Assembly (NCBI GenBank): GCA_002426015.1
Contig: DINS01000008.1
Location: forward strand, 1 to 64,000
DNA from: Flavobacteriaceae bacterium UBA5534
Lineage (GTDB): Bacteria > Bacteroidota > Bacteroidia > Flavobacteriales > Flavobacteriaceae
DNA: 64,000 nucleotides
Direction of reading: 5' to 3'
Numbering within the stretch: position 1 is the first letter of the stretch; every line of letters starts with the position of its first letter. Positions 17,056 through 27,000 of the stretch are shown one piece after another. The position numbers and the translations under genes were made by a program. Under the pieces are notes generated by a model that was given only the letters and a program-made list of their open reading frames with translations, made no database searches and was not told the DNA's origin.

Positions 17056-18009
17056 ATGAAAACATATACAAATACAGGAAATAAGGATACACGCTCTGGT
17101 TTTGGAGCTGGATTAACTGAATTAGGAAAAACCAACGAAAATGTGGTGGCCCTTTGTGCCGATTTAATCGGATCATTAAAAATGGATGATTTCAAAAAAA
17201 ATCATCCAGAACGCTTTTTTCAAGTTGGTATAGCAGAAGCAAACATGATAGGTATTGCTGCTGGTTTAACTATTGGTGGAAAAATTCCGTTCACTGGAAC
17301 TTTTGCTAATTTCTCTACAGGTCGTGTTTATGACCAAATCCGACAAAGTGTTGCCTATTCTGATAAAAATGTAAAAATATGTGCCTCTCACGCTGGTTTA
17401 ACATTAGGTGAAGATGGTGCAACACACCAAATACTGGAAGACATTGGATTGATGAAGATGTTACCAGGAATGACAGTGATTAATCCTTGTGATTACAACC
17501 AAACCAAAGCTGCAACTATTGCAATTGCCGAACATCATGGCCCAGTTTACCTTCGTTTTGGAAGACCAAGTGTTGCCAACTTTACACCAGAGAACCAAAA
17601 ATTTGAGATTGGTAAAGCATTACATTTAATTGATGGAACTGATGTGACTATTGTAGCAACTGGACATTTAGTTTGGGAAGCATTAGAAGCTGCCAAAACT
17701 TTAAATGAAAAAGGTGTTTCAGCAGAAGTTATAAATATTCACACCATAAAACCTTTAGATGACAAAGCTATTTTAGACTCTGTCACAAAAACCAGGTGTA
17801 TTGTTACTGCTGAAGAACATAATTATTTAGGTGGTTTAGGAGAAAGTGTTGCTCGTGTTTTAGCACAGCACAAGCCAACGCCTCAAGAATTTGTTGCAAC
17901 CAATGATACTTTTGGTGAGTCTGGTACTCCAGCTCAATTGATGGATAAATATGGATTGAATAGTGCTGCCATTGTTAAAGCTGTTGAAAAAGTAATGAAA
18001 AGAAAATAA
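17056..18009 (+). CDS. Transketolase, C-terminal subunit
   Basis: 317 aa comprising the pyrimidine-binding and C-terminal domains. FQVGIAEANMIGIAAGLTIGGKIPFTGTFA contains the catalytic Glu that activates TPP, followed by SHAGLTLGEDGATHQILEDIGLM and a C-terminal segment (TAEEHNYLGGLGESVARVLAQ). Partner of the upstream N-terminal subunit, 19 nt away on the same message. Confidence 0.95.
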   Translation: MKTYTNTGNKDTRSGFGAGLTELGKTNENVVALCADLIGSLKMDDFKKNHPERFFQVGIAEANMIGIAAGLTIGGKIPFTGTFANFSTGRVYDQIRQSVAYSDKNVKICASHAGLTLGEDGATHQILEDIGLMKMLPGMTVINPCDYNQTKAATIAIAEHHGPVYLRFGRPSVANFTPENQKFEIGKALHLIDGTDVTIVATGHLVWEALEAAKTLNEKGVSAEVINIHTIKPLDDKAILDSVTKTRCIVTAEEHNYLGGLGESVARVLAQHKPTPQEFVATNDTFGESGTPAQLMDKYGLNSAAIVKAVEKVMKRK

Positions 18010-18059
18010 TATGTGTTTGGCAGCGTTTTTGATTATATCAAACGTAAAAAACAAATATT

Positions 18060-18650
18060 ATGAAAAAATTGATTATAGCAACCGTAATTCTCACGTTGGT
18101 TAGTTTTACATCATTCGCACAAAAAAGTAGCGGGTTTGGTATTAAAGCAGGTCTTAACTACAATGCCAATGGAGATTATTTTGAATCTATTGGTGACAAT
18201 GCCAAGCATCCCGACAGAAATGTTGGCTATCATTTGGGCATCTTTGGAAAGATCGGTGAAGATTTCTATTTTAAACCTGAATTGGTCTATACCCAAACAA
18301 AAAGCAGCTATGACAGTGATGATTTTGTCATGAAAAAATTTGACGCACCTCTTTTGGTCGGAGTCAAAATTCTTGGGCCAGTCAGTGTTTTTGGTGGACC
18401 TTCCTTGCAATACATAGTTGATACTGAATTTGATGGCATCACTATAAGCAATGTCAAAGATGATTTCTCGGTAGGTTTAAATTTCGGAATTGGTCTCAAT
18501 TTTGATAAATTTGGAATTGATTTAAGATACGAACGAGGTTTTAATGACAACGAAGCCACATTTATCAACAATAACCTTGGGGCTGGTGTCGTGAGTAGAA
18601 TAGATACACGGCCAGATCAACTCATCTTAAGCTTGTCTTTAATACTATAA
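18060..18650 (+). CDS. Outer-membrane beta-barrel protein (porin family)
   Basis: 196 aa with a signal peptide (MKKLIIATVILTLVSFTSFAQ) and repeated amphipathic beta-strands such as FGIKAGLNYNANG and YHLGIFGKIGEDFYFKPELVYTQ, ending in an aromatic/hydrophobic strand LILSLSLIL. This is the PorT/OmpW-like small barrel pattern common in Bacteroidota. Specific function unknown. Own terminator follows. Confidence 0.8.
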   Translation: MKKLIIATVILTLVSFTSFAQKSSGFGIKAGLNYNANGDYFESIGDNAKHPDRNVGYHLGIFGKIGEDFYFKPELVYTQTKSSYDSDDFVMKKFDAPLLVGVKILGPVSVFGGPSLQYIVDTEFDGITISNVKDDFSVGLNFGIGLNFDKFGIDLRYERGFNDNEATFINNNLGAGVVSRIDTRPDQLILSLSLIL

Positions 18651-18654
18651 AACT

Positions 18655-18683
18655 AAAAAAGCCGCATATAGCGGCTTTTTTTT
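18655..18683 (+). terminator. Rho-independent terminator
   Basis: GCCGC (18661-18665) and GCGGC (18671-18675) around ATATA, flanked by AAAAAA and a run of eight T. It can work for both the upstream barrel gene and the convergent FKBP gene. Confidence 0.9.
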
Positions 18684-18704
18684 ATTAATCTAATTTTTAT
18701 GTTT

Positions 18705-19604
18705 TTAATTCTGATTGGAAATTTTTGTGTCTTTATCTAAATAGTTTGGAATTCCATCGCCATCTGTATCGTCATTCCTTGGGTCACCATCATTATTAAG
18801 GTCTTCATATTTTGTCAATACGCCATCACCATCATCATCAAGATCTAAAAAGTTAGGGACATCATCATTATCAGTATCATCATTAAAAGGATCCATGTCG
18901 TTATCTAAATCTTCAAATTGAGTCTTTATTAAATCCAAATCATGGTCATTCTCACCGGTTTGGTACAATTCAAACTTAAATACTAAATTTGAATATGCCG
19001 AAATGCCAAAAGGAGGTGACGCATAATAAGCCAATCCAGAAGGTAAAAACATAACACCCAAGCCATAATTGTTATAGCTCACTGTTCCGTCTGAATTTTC
19101 AACAAAGCTTTCAGCTGTTTTAAACTCTGGAATTACAAGCCTCCAACCCTGAACTAAATTCAACAAGTCAAATTCAGTAGGGTTAACAGTGCTATCAAAC
19201 ACTTCTCCATTCTCTAATAGCGACCCAGAGTAGTTAACTCTTACATCATTGCAATAAAGAGGAGACTCACCACCACCTAGGTTTAGGTTTAAGATATAAT
19301 ATTCATAATCGGTTTCTTTGTAAACCGTTGTTTTTGTTTCAACAGCATCACTAAGCAATACATAGCCCGCTTCTTGAGTTTCTGAAATTATGAGGTCAGA
19401 AATAGTATGGTTTCCTGCTGTTTCAAACAATGCTGCATTGTAATAATGAGTTTGTAAGTATGTCATCAAAGAATCTTTATCAGCTATTTGCTGCTCTGTT
19501 CTGTCCCTCTCCTGTATAGGCACAAAACTATCATCATCTTTTTTGCAGGCAGTAAAAACAAATGCAAGGCAAAGTGTTAGTATTGTTAATTTTCTTAAAT
19601 TCAT
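18705..19604 (-). CDS. FKBP-type PPIase lipoprotein with Ca-binding-like tail
   Basis: 299 aa. Lipobox FVFTAC at Cys20, then an FKBP-type domain (about 110-215: VNYSGSLLENGEVFDSTVNPTEFDL, IPSGLAYYASPPFG-type segments) related to the Gld/FKBP lipoproteins of flavobacteria. Residues about 228-290 are a run of D-x-D-x-D-G-type units (DLDDDGDGVLTKYEDLNNDG, DTDGDGIPNYLDKDT) as in thrombospondin-3/EF-hand-like calcium-binding repeats. Peptidyl-prolyl isomerase activity at the envelope is inferred. The added repeat tail is unusual for FKBP. Confidence 0.82.
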   Translation of the reverse strand: MNLRKLTILTLCLAFVFTACKKDDDSFVPIQERDRTEQQIADKDSLMTYLQTHYYNAALFETAGNHTISDLIISETQEAGYVLLSDAVETKTTVYKETDYEYYILNLNLGGGESPLYCNDVRVNYSGSLLENGEVFDSTVNPTEFDLLNLVQGWRLVIPEFKTAESFVENSDGTVSYNNYGLGVMFLPSGLAYYASPPFGISAYSNLVFKFELYQTGENDHDLDLIKTQFEDLDNDMDPFNDDTDNDDVPNFLDLDDDGDGVLTKYEDLNNDGDPRNDDTDGDGIPNYLDKDTKISNQN

Positions 19605-19684
19605 TATTGCTTATTTTTGCGTGCAAGATACGATATTATAATATTTTTGTGCAATAACATTAACGTTGTTTTTATAATTTTAAT

Positions 19685-20062
19685 ATGAGAATAGATAAAT
19701 TTTTATGGTGTGTGAGGTACTACAAAACAAGAAGTATTGCTACTGAAGCATGTAAAAAAGGGCATATTAAGGTTAATGGCCAAGTTGCCAAGCCTAGTAG
19801 AGAGGTTTATGCGACTGATAAAATAGAGCTGCGAAAAGACCAAATAAATTATCAATTGACCGTAAATGATATCCCTCCAAATCGAGTTGGTCCAAAATTG
19901 GTCGATATATACAGGACAGATACCACTCCCAAAGAAGCCTTTGAAGCTCAAGAATTACTAAAATACTCTAAAGATTATTACCGAAAGAAAGGTGTGGGAA
20001 GACCTACTAAAAAAGATCGAAGAGATATTGACGATTTTTATGATGATAAAGAAGAGGATTAA
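19685..20062 (+). CDS. S4-domain RNA-binding protein (Hsp15-like)
   Basis: 125 aa with an N-terminal S4 domain (MRIDKFLWCVRYYKTRSIATEACKKGHIKVNG, residues 1-60) and a basic then acidic tail (RKKGVGRPTKKDRRDIDDFYDD). The layout matches Hsp15/RqcH-associated S4 proteins that bind the 50S subunit with stalled nascent chains. TATTTTTG at 19639-19646 may be its -7 element. Followed 37 nt later by a phosphoribosyltransferase gene. Confidence 0.85.
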   Translation: MRIDKFLWCVRYYKTRSIATEACKKGHIKVNGQVAKPSREVYATDKIELRKDQINYQLTVNDIPPNRVGPKLVDIYRTDTTPKEAFEAQELLKYSKDYYRKKGVGRPTKKDRRDIDDFYDDKEED

Positions 20063-20099
20063 ATAAAACTCTTTTTATCTTTGAAAAAAGACTTTATAA

Positions 20100-20603
20100 A
20101 TGATAGCAGCAAAACATATCATACTCAATCATCAAGAAATCAATCACAAAATCAAGCGAATTGCCTATCAAATTTATGAAAGCAATGTTGATGAAAGTGA
20201 AGTCGTGCTTGCTGGTATTGATACCAATGGCTATTTGCTTGCCAAGAAACTAAAATCGAGTTTAGATAAAATATCCGATTTGAATGTGACCTTGTGCAAA
20301 GTTGTCATTGATAAGAAAAATCCTCAAAACACAATAAAAACATCACTTGCCGAAAGCGAATACACTAACAAGTCCATAGTTTTGGTTGATGATGTTCTAA
20401 ACTCGGGAAGCACTTTGATTTATGGTGTCAAACATTTCTTGAATGTCCCTTTAAAACAATTCAAAACAGCTGTTTTAGTGAACAGAAACCATAAAAAATT
20501 CCCTGTTAAAGCCGATTTTAAAGGCATCTCGTTATCAACATCACTAAACGAACATGTAGAAGTTGTTTTGGATGGCAAGCAGTTTGAAGCCTATTTAAAA
20601 TAA
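20100..20603 (+). CDS. Phosphoribosyltransferase family protein (PyrR-like)
   Basis: 167 aa type I phosphoribosyltransferase with the PRPP loop VLVDDVLNSGSTLIYG near residue 95-110 and GIDTNGYLLAKKL near 40. The fold resembles PyrR/UPRTase. Whether it is a regulator or a salvage enzyme is not evident. TATCTTTG at about 20075 precedes the start. Its end overlaps the convergent aroK gene by 9 nt. Confidence 0.82.
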   Translation: MIAAKHIILNHQEINHKIKRIAYQIYESNVDESEVVLAGIDTNGYLLAKKLKSSLDKISDLNVTLCKVVIDKKNPQNTIKTSLAESEYTNKSIVLVDDVLNSGSTLIYGVKHFLNVPLKQFKTAVLVNRNHKKFPVKADFKGISLSTSLNEHVEVVLDGKQFEAYLK

Positions 20604-21113
20604 GGTCATAATAATTTCTTCCACCACATCATATGCTGATTTATCATCTGTATTGATGATCAAATCACTTTGCCCATAAAAAACAGAACGCTCAAACAAA
20701 TGTTTGCCTATAAACTCAATAAGTTGTTCTTCGGTCTTCAAATGCGAAATTAAAGGACGACCACTCTTTTCTTTTTCCAATCGTTTTGCCAATATAGGAA
20801 TAGAGGTCTTTAAATAAATGCTTTTGGAATTTTTAGATTTAGTGATCATATCCATATTAAGTCCGTAACATGGAGTTCCGCCACCCAACGAAAGCACCAC
20901 ATTTTGAATCTCTAAAACTTCTTTGAGATACAGGCTTTCAATTTTTCTAAAATATATTTCGCCATTGGTTTTAAAAATTTCTGAAATTGTCATCCCTTCC
21001 TTTGATTGGATGTAGTCATCCAAATCAAAATAGTTGAAATCTAAAATTTCAGACAGTTTTCTACCTATTGTTGACTTTCCAGAGCCCATATATCCAACTA
21101 AAACAATATTCAT
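20595..21113 (-). CDS. aroK: Shikimate kinase
   Basis: Phosphorylates shikimate in aromatic amino acid synthesis. 172 aa from the ATG at 21113, where the family N-terminus MNIVLVGYMGSGKSTIGRKL begins; an upstream extension of 27 residues has no support. Walker A GYMGSGKST, FDLDDYIQ (Asp pair), FRKIE (Arg) and SLGGGTPCY are all present, plus the lid KSGRPL. Confidence 0.95.
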   Translation of the reverse strand: MNIVLVGYMGSGKSTIGRKLSEILDFNYFDLDDYIQSKEGMTISEIFKTNGEIYFRKIESLYLKEVLEIQNVVLSLGGGTPCYGLNMDMITKSKNSKSIYLKTSIPILAKRLEKEKSGRPLISHLKTEEQLIEFIGKHLFERSVFYGQSDLIINTDDKSAYDVVEEIIMTLF

Positions 21114-21188
21114 AAAACGCTTATAATTTGATTTTAAAACTCTTACAGATTTATTATCTAAAAAAAACAAATTTATATCAAAAAAGCG

Positions 21189-21219
21189 TTGCATTATAAA
21201 TTAATCGTTTTTATATTTG
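21189..21219 (+). promoter_or_regulatory. tRNA-Lys promoter
   Basis: TTG (21189-21191), 20-nt spacer, TATATTTG (21212-21219); the tRNA begins 19 nt after the -7 element. Textbook Bacteroidota promoter geometry. Confidence 0.75.
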
Positions 21220-21238
21220 CACCCTCGTTAGAGAAAAA

Positions 21239-21311
21239 GACTCGGTAGCTCAGTTGGTAGAGCACAACACTTTTAATGTTGGGGTCCTGGGTTCGAGCCC
21301 CAGCCGGGTCA
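21239..21311 (+). tRNA. tRNA-Lys (anticodon UUU)
   Basis: 73-nt cloverleaf. Acceptor GACTCGG pairs with CCGGGTC (21304-21310), discriminator A. Anticodon stem CAACA/TGTTG encloses loop CTTTTAA with anticodon TTT at 21272-21274. T-arm has GGTTCGAGCC. The 3' CCA is not encoded. Confidence 0.97.
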
Positions 21312-21312
21312 C

Positions 21313-21344
21313 AAAAAGTTAAGCTCTTGCTTAACTTTTTTTTT
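21313..21344 (+). terminator. Terminator after tRNA-Lys
   Basis: A 12-bp perfect stem AAAAAGTTAAGC (21313-21324) with GCTTAACTTTTT (21329-21340), loop TCTT, then more T. It separates tRNA-Lys from tRNA-Leu. Confidence 0.88.
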
Positions 21345-21363
21345 ACCTCACTATTTCTTTAAT

Positions 21364-21448
21364 GCGCACGTGGCGGAATTGGTAGACGCGCCAGCTTGAG
21401 GGGCTGGTATCCGTTTAGGATGTGGAAGTTCGAGTCTTCTCGTGCGCA
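21364..21448 (+). tRNA. tRNA-Leu (anticodon GAG), island integration site
   Basis: 85-nt type II tRNA with a long variable arm. Acceptor GCGCACG (21364-21370) pairs with CGTGCGC (21441-21447), discriminator A. Anticodon stem CCAGC/GCTGG encloses TTGAGGG, anticodon GAG. The gene is intact; its last 14 nt belong to the attL core of the element that follows. Confidence 0.96.
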
Positions 21449-21449
21449 C
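21435..21449. repeat. attL core (15-bp direct repeat)
   Basis: TCTTCTCGTGCGCAC at the 3' end of tRNA-Leu, repeated exactly at 31310-31324. This is the expected signature of site-specific integration by a tyrosine recombinase into a tRNA 3' end. Confidence 0.92.
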
Positions 21450-21503
21450 AACAACTATTAAATTTTCTATGTTTTAAAGGGTTTTACAAATGATGTAATT
21501 GAG

Positions 21504-21527
21504 AATTACCCCTATTTTTACCCCTAA
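21504..21527. repeat. Left copy of the 24-bp subterminal repeat (putative integrase arm site)
   Basis: Begins AATTACCCCTA and contains two ACCCCTA units 12 nt apart, start to start. The identical 24 bp occur at 31149-31172, immediately upstream of the integrase gene. Placement just inside both att cores suggests arm-type integrase binding sites. The rest of the 21449-21712 gap is AT-rich without a gene; a weak GTGG...CCAC stem lies near 21595-21611. Confidence 0.7.
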
Positions 21528-21712
21528 ATAACTTTCTTAATCTTTTATTTTTAATTTTACTGGTCTATATATTATTCCAAAACTATCAAAAAAAGTGGCG
21601 GGATTGACCACAAAAAGCCAAATTTTATAGACCTATTCACAGTGGATGGTAACTGCCATATATCCATAAAAGATATTTTATATATTTATGTTTATAAAAT
21701 TCACTGAATGTA

Positions 21713-22537
21713 ATGAAGTATTTGATTGAAAACCTATCTGACCTAAATAAAATAGAAATTAAAAATATTGATGAACTGTCCTCAAGTTACATTGCATATT
21801 TTAACGATTCCGTATTAAAAACTAAAAAAGAGAAAAAGTCAGTTAAAGATAGTTTTTTAATTGATGAAATCACAAAGTTCGACGCTTCAATTAATCGATT
21901 GAGAACTGCTGGGAATTTAGGGGAGTTAGAAGCAGTAGCAAATAGTTTATTAGATAATTACAATCGAGTATATAGTAGTTTGGCTGATAAATATAAAAAA
22001 TATGGCAAAGATATTTTTGAGCCAATAACTAACAGATGGCGTATTATTAACAAAAACACAACATATTTAAAATATGGTTTTGGTAGTCAACAAAGTATGA
22101 TTTTTACCAATAAAAAGAATGTTCCCAACGACAAAATTAATATCAAAAAAGTAAACCACAGAAAAGAAATAATAAAGAAACTCATAGATGACAAAGCCAC
22201 TTGTAAATGTGTGTTAAAGGAAGTTAACTGCAAAGAAATGTTTAAACTTTTTGAAAACGGTTTAGAAAAAGAAGGATATATTAATGACACTTGGACAAAA
22301 TGGGAAAGTAGCGCACCATCCCTAGTCAGGTTTTACTTTTTTTGTATTGATAAAAATCATACAGTTTTTAGAGATAAATACACTACAGAAGAAAACTTCA
22401 CTAATGGTTTAAAACTTTTAAGAAAGTTATATGATTATTGGGAAAAACCTTATTTAAATGAACGAAGAAAAATGAAAATAGCAAATAATGCAAAAAACAC
22501 AGATGATGATTTTGATGTCCTTTTGAGATACTTATGA
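21713..22537 (+). CDS. Unknown island protein, 274 aa
   Basis: I do not recognise a family. It is Lys/Asn-rich, predicted mostly helical, no signal peptide or membrane segment, with a C-x-C pair at CKCVLKEVNC (about 164-172) and a Trp/Phe-rich segment WTKWESSAPSLVRFYFFC. First gene after attL, so in the position where element-control or accessory genes often lie. ATG at 21713 follows a TAATG context. Probably cytoplasmic. Confidence 0.6.
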   Translation: MKYLIENLSDLNKIEIKNIDELSSSYIAYFNDSVLKTKKEKKSVKDSFLIDEITKFDASINRLRTAGNLGELEAVANSLLDNYNRVYSSLADKYKKYGKDIFEPITNRWRIINKNTTYLKYGFGSQQSMIFTNKKNVPNDKINIKKVNHRKEIIKKLIDDKATCKCVLKEVNCKEMFKLFENGLEKEGYINDTWTKWESSAPSLVRFYFFCIDKNHTVFRDKYTTEENFTNGLKLLRKLYDYWEKPYLNERRKMKIANNAKNTDDDFDVLLRYL

Positions 22538-22544
22538 TGAAAAT

Positions 22545-22640
22545 TTGTCCGATACTTGTCCTATAACATAACTTTAACTTACTTCCTTATCTTAATAATA
22601 CTCTAAACTCAATGCATTTATAGTCTTGTCCGCTTTGTCC
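22545..22640. repeat. TTGTCC repeats upstream of the excisionase-like gene
   Basis: Four TTGTCC copies in two pairs: 22545-22550 and 22556-22561 (11 nt apart), 22626-22631 and 22635-22640 (9 nt apart). All on the plus strand in the 163-nt gap before the HTH gene. Candidate binding sites for Xis, Rep or a regulator. Confidence 0.45.
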
Positions 22641-22700
22641 TGTTTTTAGGTTTTATGAAACCATTGCCTTTAGATTTGTCAAAAATTAAAACAAATCATT

Positions 22701-23054
22701 ATGAGTTTAAAAACAGAACCATACCCAAACACATTCACACGAATGCTTAACCTTAATAATAAATACAAGGATAAGTATTCATTAAAAGAGGTTGAAAAAA
22801 TTATTAAGGATGTAGTAAATAGCTGCGTACCTAAAATAGTAACGGAAATCCTTGAACAGCAAAAAATTGACCCTGAATTGGATTTACTTTCAAGAAATGA
22901 AGTTAGTAAAATACTAAATGTTAGTTATCCTACACTTCATAACTATAAGCATAATAAAAAGCTAATCCCCATTAAAAGGAACGGTAAAGTGTATTATAAA
23001 AAACAAGATGTAAAAAACTATTTAAACGGAAAGGAGGCACAAAATGATAGATAA
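22701..23054 (+). CDS. Excisionase-like helix-turn-helix protein
   Basis: 117 aa. The C-terminal half is a MerR/excisionase-type winged helix (LLSRNEVSKILNVSYPTLHNYKHNKKLIPIKRNGKVYYKKQDVKNYL, about 65-112), the HTH_17 pattern used by Xis proteins of Bacteroidota elements. The N-terminal part is helical. Its end overlaps the start of the Rep-like gene by 11 nt, so the two are co-translated. Role as recombination directionality factor is inferred from family and location. Confidence 0.8.
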   Translation: MSLKTEPYPNTFTRMLNLNNKYKDKYSLKEVEKIIKDVVNSCVPKIVTEILEQQKIDPELDLLSRNEVSKILNVSYPTLHNYKHNKKLIPIKRNGKVYYKKQDVKNYLNGKEAQNDR

Positions 23055-23967
23055 TATTAAATTAAGAGTAAATAACAAATTAATGTTTGAACATCATTTG
23101 ACTAGAAGTGAATTAATAGATTTAAAAACAACCATTAACTACTTTACAGGAGAATTATACAATTACCCTAAAAAAGGACGATTAGCAAATTTAGAAATCA
23201 GTATAACTGAACAAAACGCATATTTAAAAGGGAGTTTGCATAAATATTTCAATAATTCACTTTATAGTCAAGACCATAATTACAATGACTTTTCATATTG
23301 CGATATACAATATTGTATTGAAGAATTAACTGAAAAGTTGGACATAATTGATGACACTAAAATAACCAACCTTGAGTTTGGCTTTAACATAAATACATCC
23401 ATTGACCCAAGCATTATTTTGAATAACAATATTTTGATGTTTGACTTATTTAACCACAATAGAGACTTAAAATTTCAAGGTAAAGGAAACTTTAAAGAAT
23501 TTATGAAATCTGATTATAGCTTAAAGATTTATAACAAAGGAAAACAATATAAAAAGTCAGAACATATACTAAGAGTAGAATTGAAAGTAACAAAATCAAG
23601 AGAACTAAATAAACAGGGAATATTCAGTATTGAAGACTTATTGAAAATAGACGTTTTAAAGAACTTATTTAACCGATTGATAGATAGTTTTAACAAAGTC
23701 ACTATTGTCGATGAATATACATCCAAAAACCTCCTAAAAAGGGATATTATAAAACTAAAAGATTACACAAACCCTAATTATTGGACAAAAGTTAGAACTG
23801 AAGATAATTACAAGCAATTCTATAAGAAAAGAAAAGAATTTGAAAAACTAATTTTGAATTATAATCTTAATACTTTAAAGCAAGAAATAATTACTAAACT
23901 TAATGAGAAATTTATAGAATTAATTGATTGTAGTAACGATACAATATCATTAAATAATATTGCTTAA
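23044..23967 (+). CDS. Putative replication initiation (Rep-like) protein
   Basis: 307 aa, no membrane segment. The segment YSLKIYNKGKQYKKSEHILRVELKV followed by SRELNKQGIFSIEDL (about 160-205) resembles rolling-circle Rep proteins of the gene II/replication-initiation-factor type, where a Tyr-Asp/Asn-Lys motif, a conserved Leu-Arg-x-Glu strand and a Gly-Ile-x-Thr/Ser-Leu segment occur in this order. Catalytic His-x-His and Tyr residues are not certain. Overlaps the excisionase-like gene, a typical xis-rep pairing in small elements. Family assignment is moderate. Confidence 0.55.
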   Translation: MIDNIKLRVNNKLMFEHHLTRSELIDLKTTINYFTGELYNYPKKGRLANLEISITEQNAYLKGSLHKYFNNSLYSQDHNYNDFSYCDIQYCIEELTEKLDIIDDTKITNLEFGFNINTSIDPSIILNNNILMFDLFNHNRDLKFQGKGNFKEFMKSDYSLKIYNKGKQYKKSEHILRVELKVTKSRELNKQGIFSIEDLLKIDVLKNLFNRLIDSFNKVTIVDEYTSKNLLKRDIIKLKDYTNPNYWTKVRTEDNYKQFYKKRKEFEKLILNYNLNTLKQEIITKLNEKFIELIDCSNDTISLNNIA

Positions 23968-24079
23968 GGGAGGAATGTTAGCTATAATACAAGTGACATT
24001 TGAGTTCTAAAATTATCAAACTAAAAAGCATATTAATTAAATCTATAAGTAGTAAATTTGAGTAACTCATAATTTTACT

Positions 24080-27000
24080 ATGTTAACACAAATCGAACAA
24101 GCTCTTTTGAGATGTAATGGAGATATTTTTGCAAATTTATGTAGGCAATATTTATCATATCGTTACTACGCAGTATTCTCGTCAGGATTTGTTAAAGGAA
24201 AAGAAAAATCAAAAAAGGGAACTCCTGATAACTTTATCCCTTACAAAGACTATTTCATCTTTAATGAGATAACTACTCAAGAACAAAAGTTAAAGGAAAA
24301 ATTAAAAAAGGATATAAAGGGTTGTTTTTCTCAAAAGAACATTCCTAATGAAAAGATTATTAAAATTATCTTGATATGCAATAGTGAAATAAGTCCTTTG
24401 TTAGCAAAAGAGTTAATGGATTTTAAAAATAGCATCAATTCTAGTACAAAGTTAGAACTAATACCGATTGATGTTTTCGCAAACCACATTCACAGAGATT
24501 ATCCCTCTATTGCAAGACAACTAGGTATTCCAATTGATACTGGTCAAATATTAGAGGTTGAAGATTTTATTGGTCAATATGAAAAATCTCAATTCTCCAC
24601 CACCCTCTCAAATAAATTCTTTAATAGAGAAGAAGAAATAAAAAATGGACTAAATTTTCTTAATGAGTCTGACATTTTAATGATTATTGGCACAGCAGGA
24701 AGTGGCAAAACAAAATTAGCATTAAAGTTAATCGAAGAGTTTAAAATTAATAATGGAGATTATGACTTGAAATTTATTACAAATAATGGAAGCCTAGATA
24801 TTTGGGAAGATTTAAGAACCCAATTAACTAATAACAAGAAGTATCTTATTGTTCTAGATGATGCAAACAAATTAAAAACAAATCTAGAACAAATAATAAA
24901 TTTCATAAACTCTAGAAATAAAAAAAACAAGATAAAGCTAATTATAACAGTTAGAAATTACGTTAAATCAGAAGTAGAGAATTACGTCGAAAACTTTGAA
25001 ATTTTGGAATTAAATTCATTTGACGAGTCGCAACTAACAAAAATCTTAAAGTCACCTGATTTTAATATTACTGATTATTATGTCAGTAGAATATTTTCAA
25101 TTTCTAAAGGCAATCCGAGAATAGCTATAATGGCAGCTATTGCAGGTATAAATAATGATATTGAAAAGCTAAATAATGCTTCTGAAATATATGAACTTTA
25201 TTTCTCCTCAGTTAAGAAGAGTATTGAGACATTTGATAAGCCTGATTTACTAAAAACTGCTGGGATTTTATCATTGTTTAGAGTAATTGATTTTGAAAAT
25301 ATTGATAGCATAGAAGAAATTCAAAAATATTTCGGCATAAATAAGGAAAGCCTTATAGAAAACTTGAGAGTTTTATATAAACTTGAAATAGCTGACGAAT
25401 ACGAAGAAGCTTATAAAGTTTCAGACCAAATACTTGGAGAATATATTTTCTATCTAGTATTTATTAAAGGGAAGGATATATCATTTTATGAACTTCTTAA
25501 AGTTTACATCGAAAAAAGAAACTTTCCGTTAACTAGAATCTTAAATCCAATAGTAAGTAACTATGGTTTTGAATCTGTAAAAGATTTTATTATTTCAGAT
25601 TTAAAAAAAGCTTGGTCTGATGTAAAAGAATCAAACACAGCAATAAGGTTTATTGAAGATTTTTGGTACTACATACCAACTGAAACTTTAACTTATCTAA
25701 ATAACTTTGAAAGAATATCTGATAACAAAAAATTGGACTCATATTCTTTTGAAATTTATAACGAAAGGAGCATCAACTCTTATGATGATAATAGGATAAA
25801 GATATTACTTCACTTCTCACAGTTTCCCAAAGAATTTAACACCGCTCTTCAAATTTTAATTGATTATTGCCTTACAAGTCCAATTCGATTTACCAAACTG
25901 CTGAAAGCATTTAAAGAATCATTAGCTTATGGACAATATAGCTTTGAAGAAAAGTACAAGATTCAAAGAAATGTATTTGAATTTCTCTACTCAAAGGTCA
26001 AGGAAAATGAAGAATTTTATTCCAAAATAATAATATTCATATCTCCTTTTTATTTGGTAGATAATTATCAATGTAATTCGTGGCAAGGAAACAAAATTAG
26101 TATAGATTGGAAGTGGATATGTTTGATTGATGAGCAAAAGGATTTCAGAGTCAAATTATGGCAATTTATACTTGATAGATATGAAGATGTTCGATTCAAA
26201 ACTTTAGTTCAAAATACTATAATCAAATACGTTGAAAATATGGATTATCATCATAAAAATGATGACGTAATCATTTTTGATAGAGATATTATTTTTGATT
26301 TTATAGAAAGCAACTTTAATCCTAATGACTTCTTTGAAAATGCTATTATTGAAAAATACACATATAAGTTAAGCTTATTCAAAATAGACTTTGATAAAGA
26401 AATCAATATAAAACATCAATGTGACAGTTTTATAACCTATCTAACATTTCATGAAGACAAACTAAAGCGTAAAGAGTTTAACGGAGATTGGAAAAAATAT
26501 GAAAAATACAAGGAAAATGAGATTATAGAGTTTGTAAAAAATTACAGTAAAGAGGATTATTTAAAATTGATTACTGATTTAGAGCTTATATACTCTTATA
26601 ATGAAAAAATATTCATTGGTCATTTTGGTCTCTATAATGGAATAGAATCTATACTTAAACATCTAGAGAATAATAATTTCAGCCTTTTTCTTATCGTAAT
26701 AGAGAATATTTTAAAGTCCAATTTTAGTGGTCAAATAATGTTAGGTAGGATATTAAGTAAGATTAAATATAACAATGAAAGGATTTGTCAGCTAAGAGAA
26801 CTTTTTAAAGAAAACTACTATCTTATCTCTCTTCTTTGGAATGGTATCCCTTCTGAAGAAATAGTAATAGACGACTATAAATTGTTTAGAAAAGCAATAC
26901 AAGACAAAGAGTTAAATAACTTTGGTCTAATAGATTGTTACTTGCTTAAAATGAAGCCTCAAATGACTAATGAAATTCAAGATATAAATGAAATCATAGA

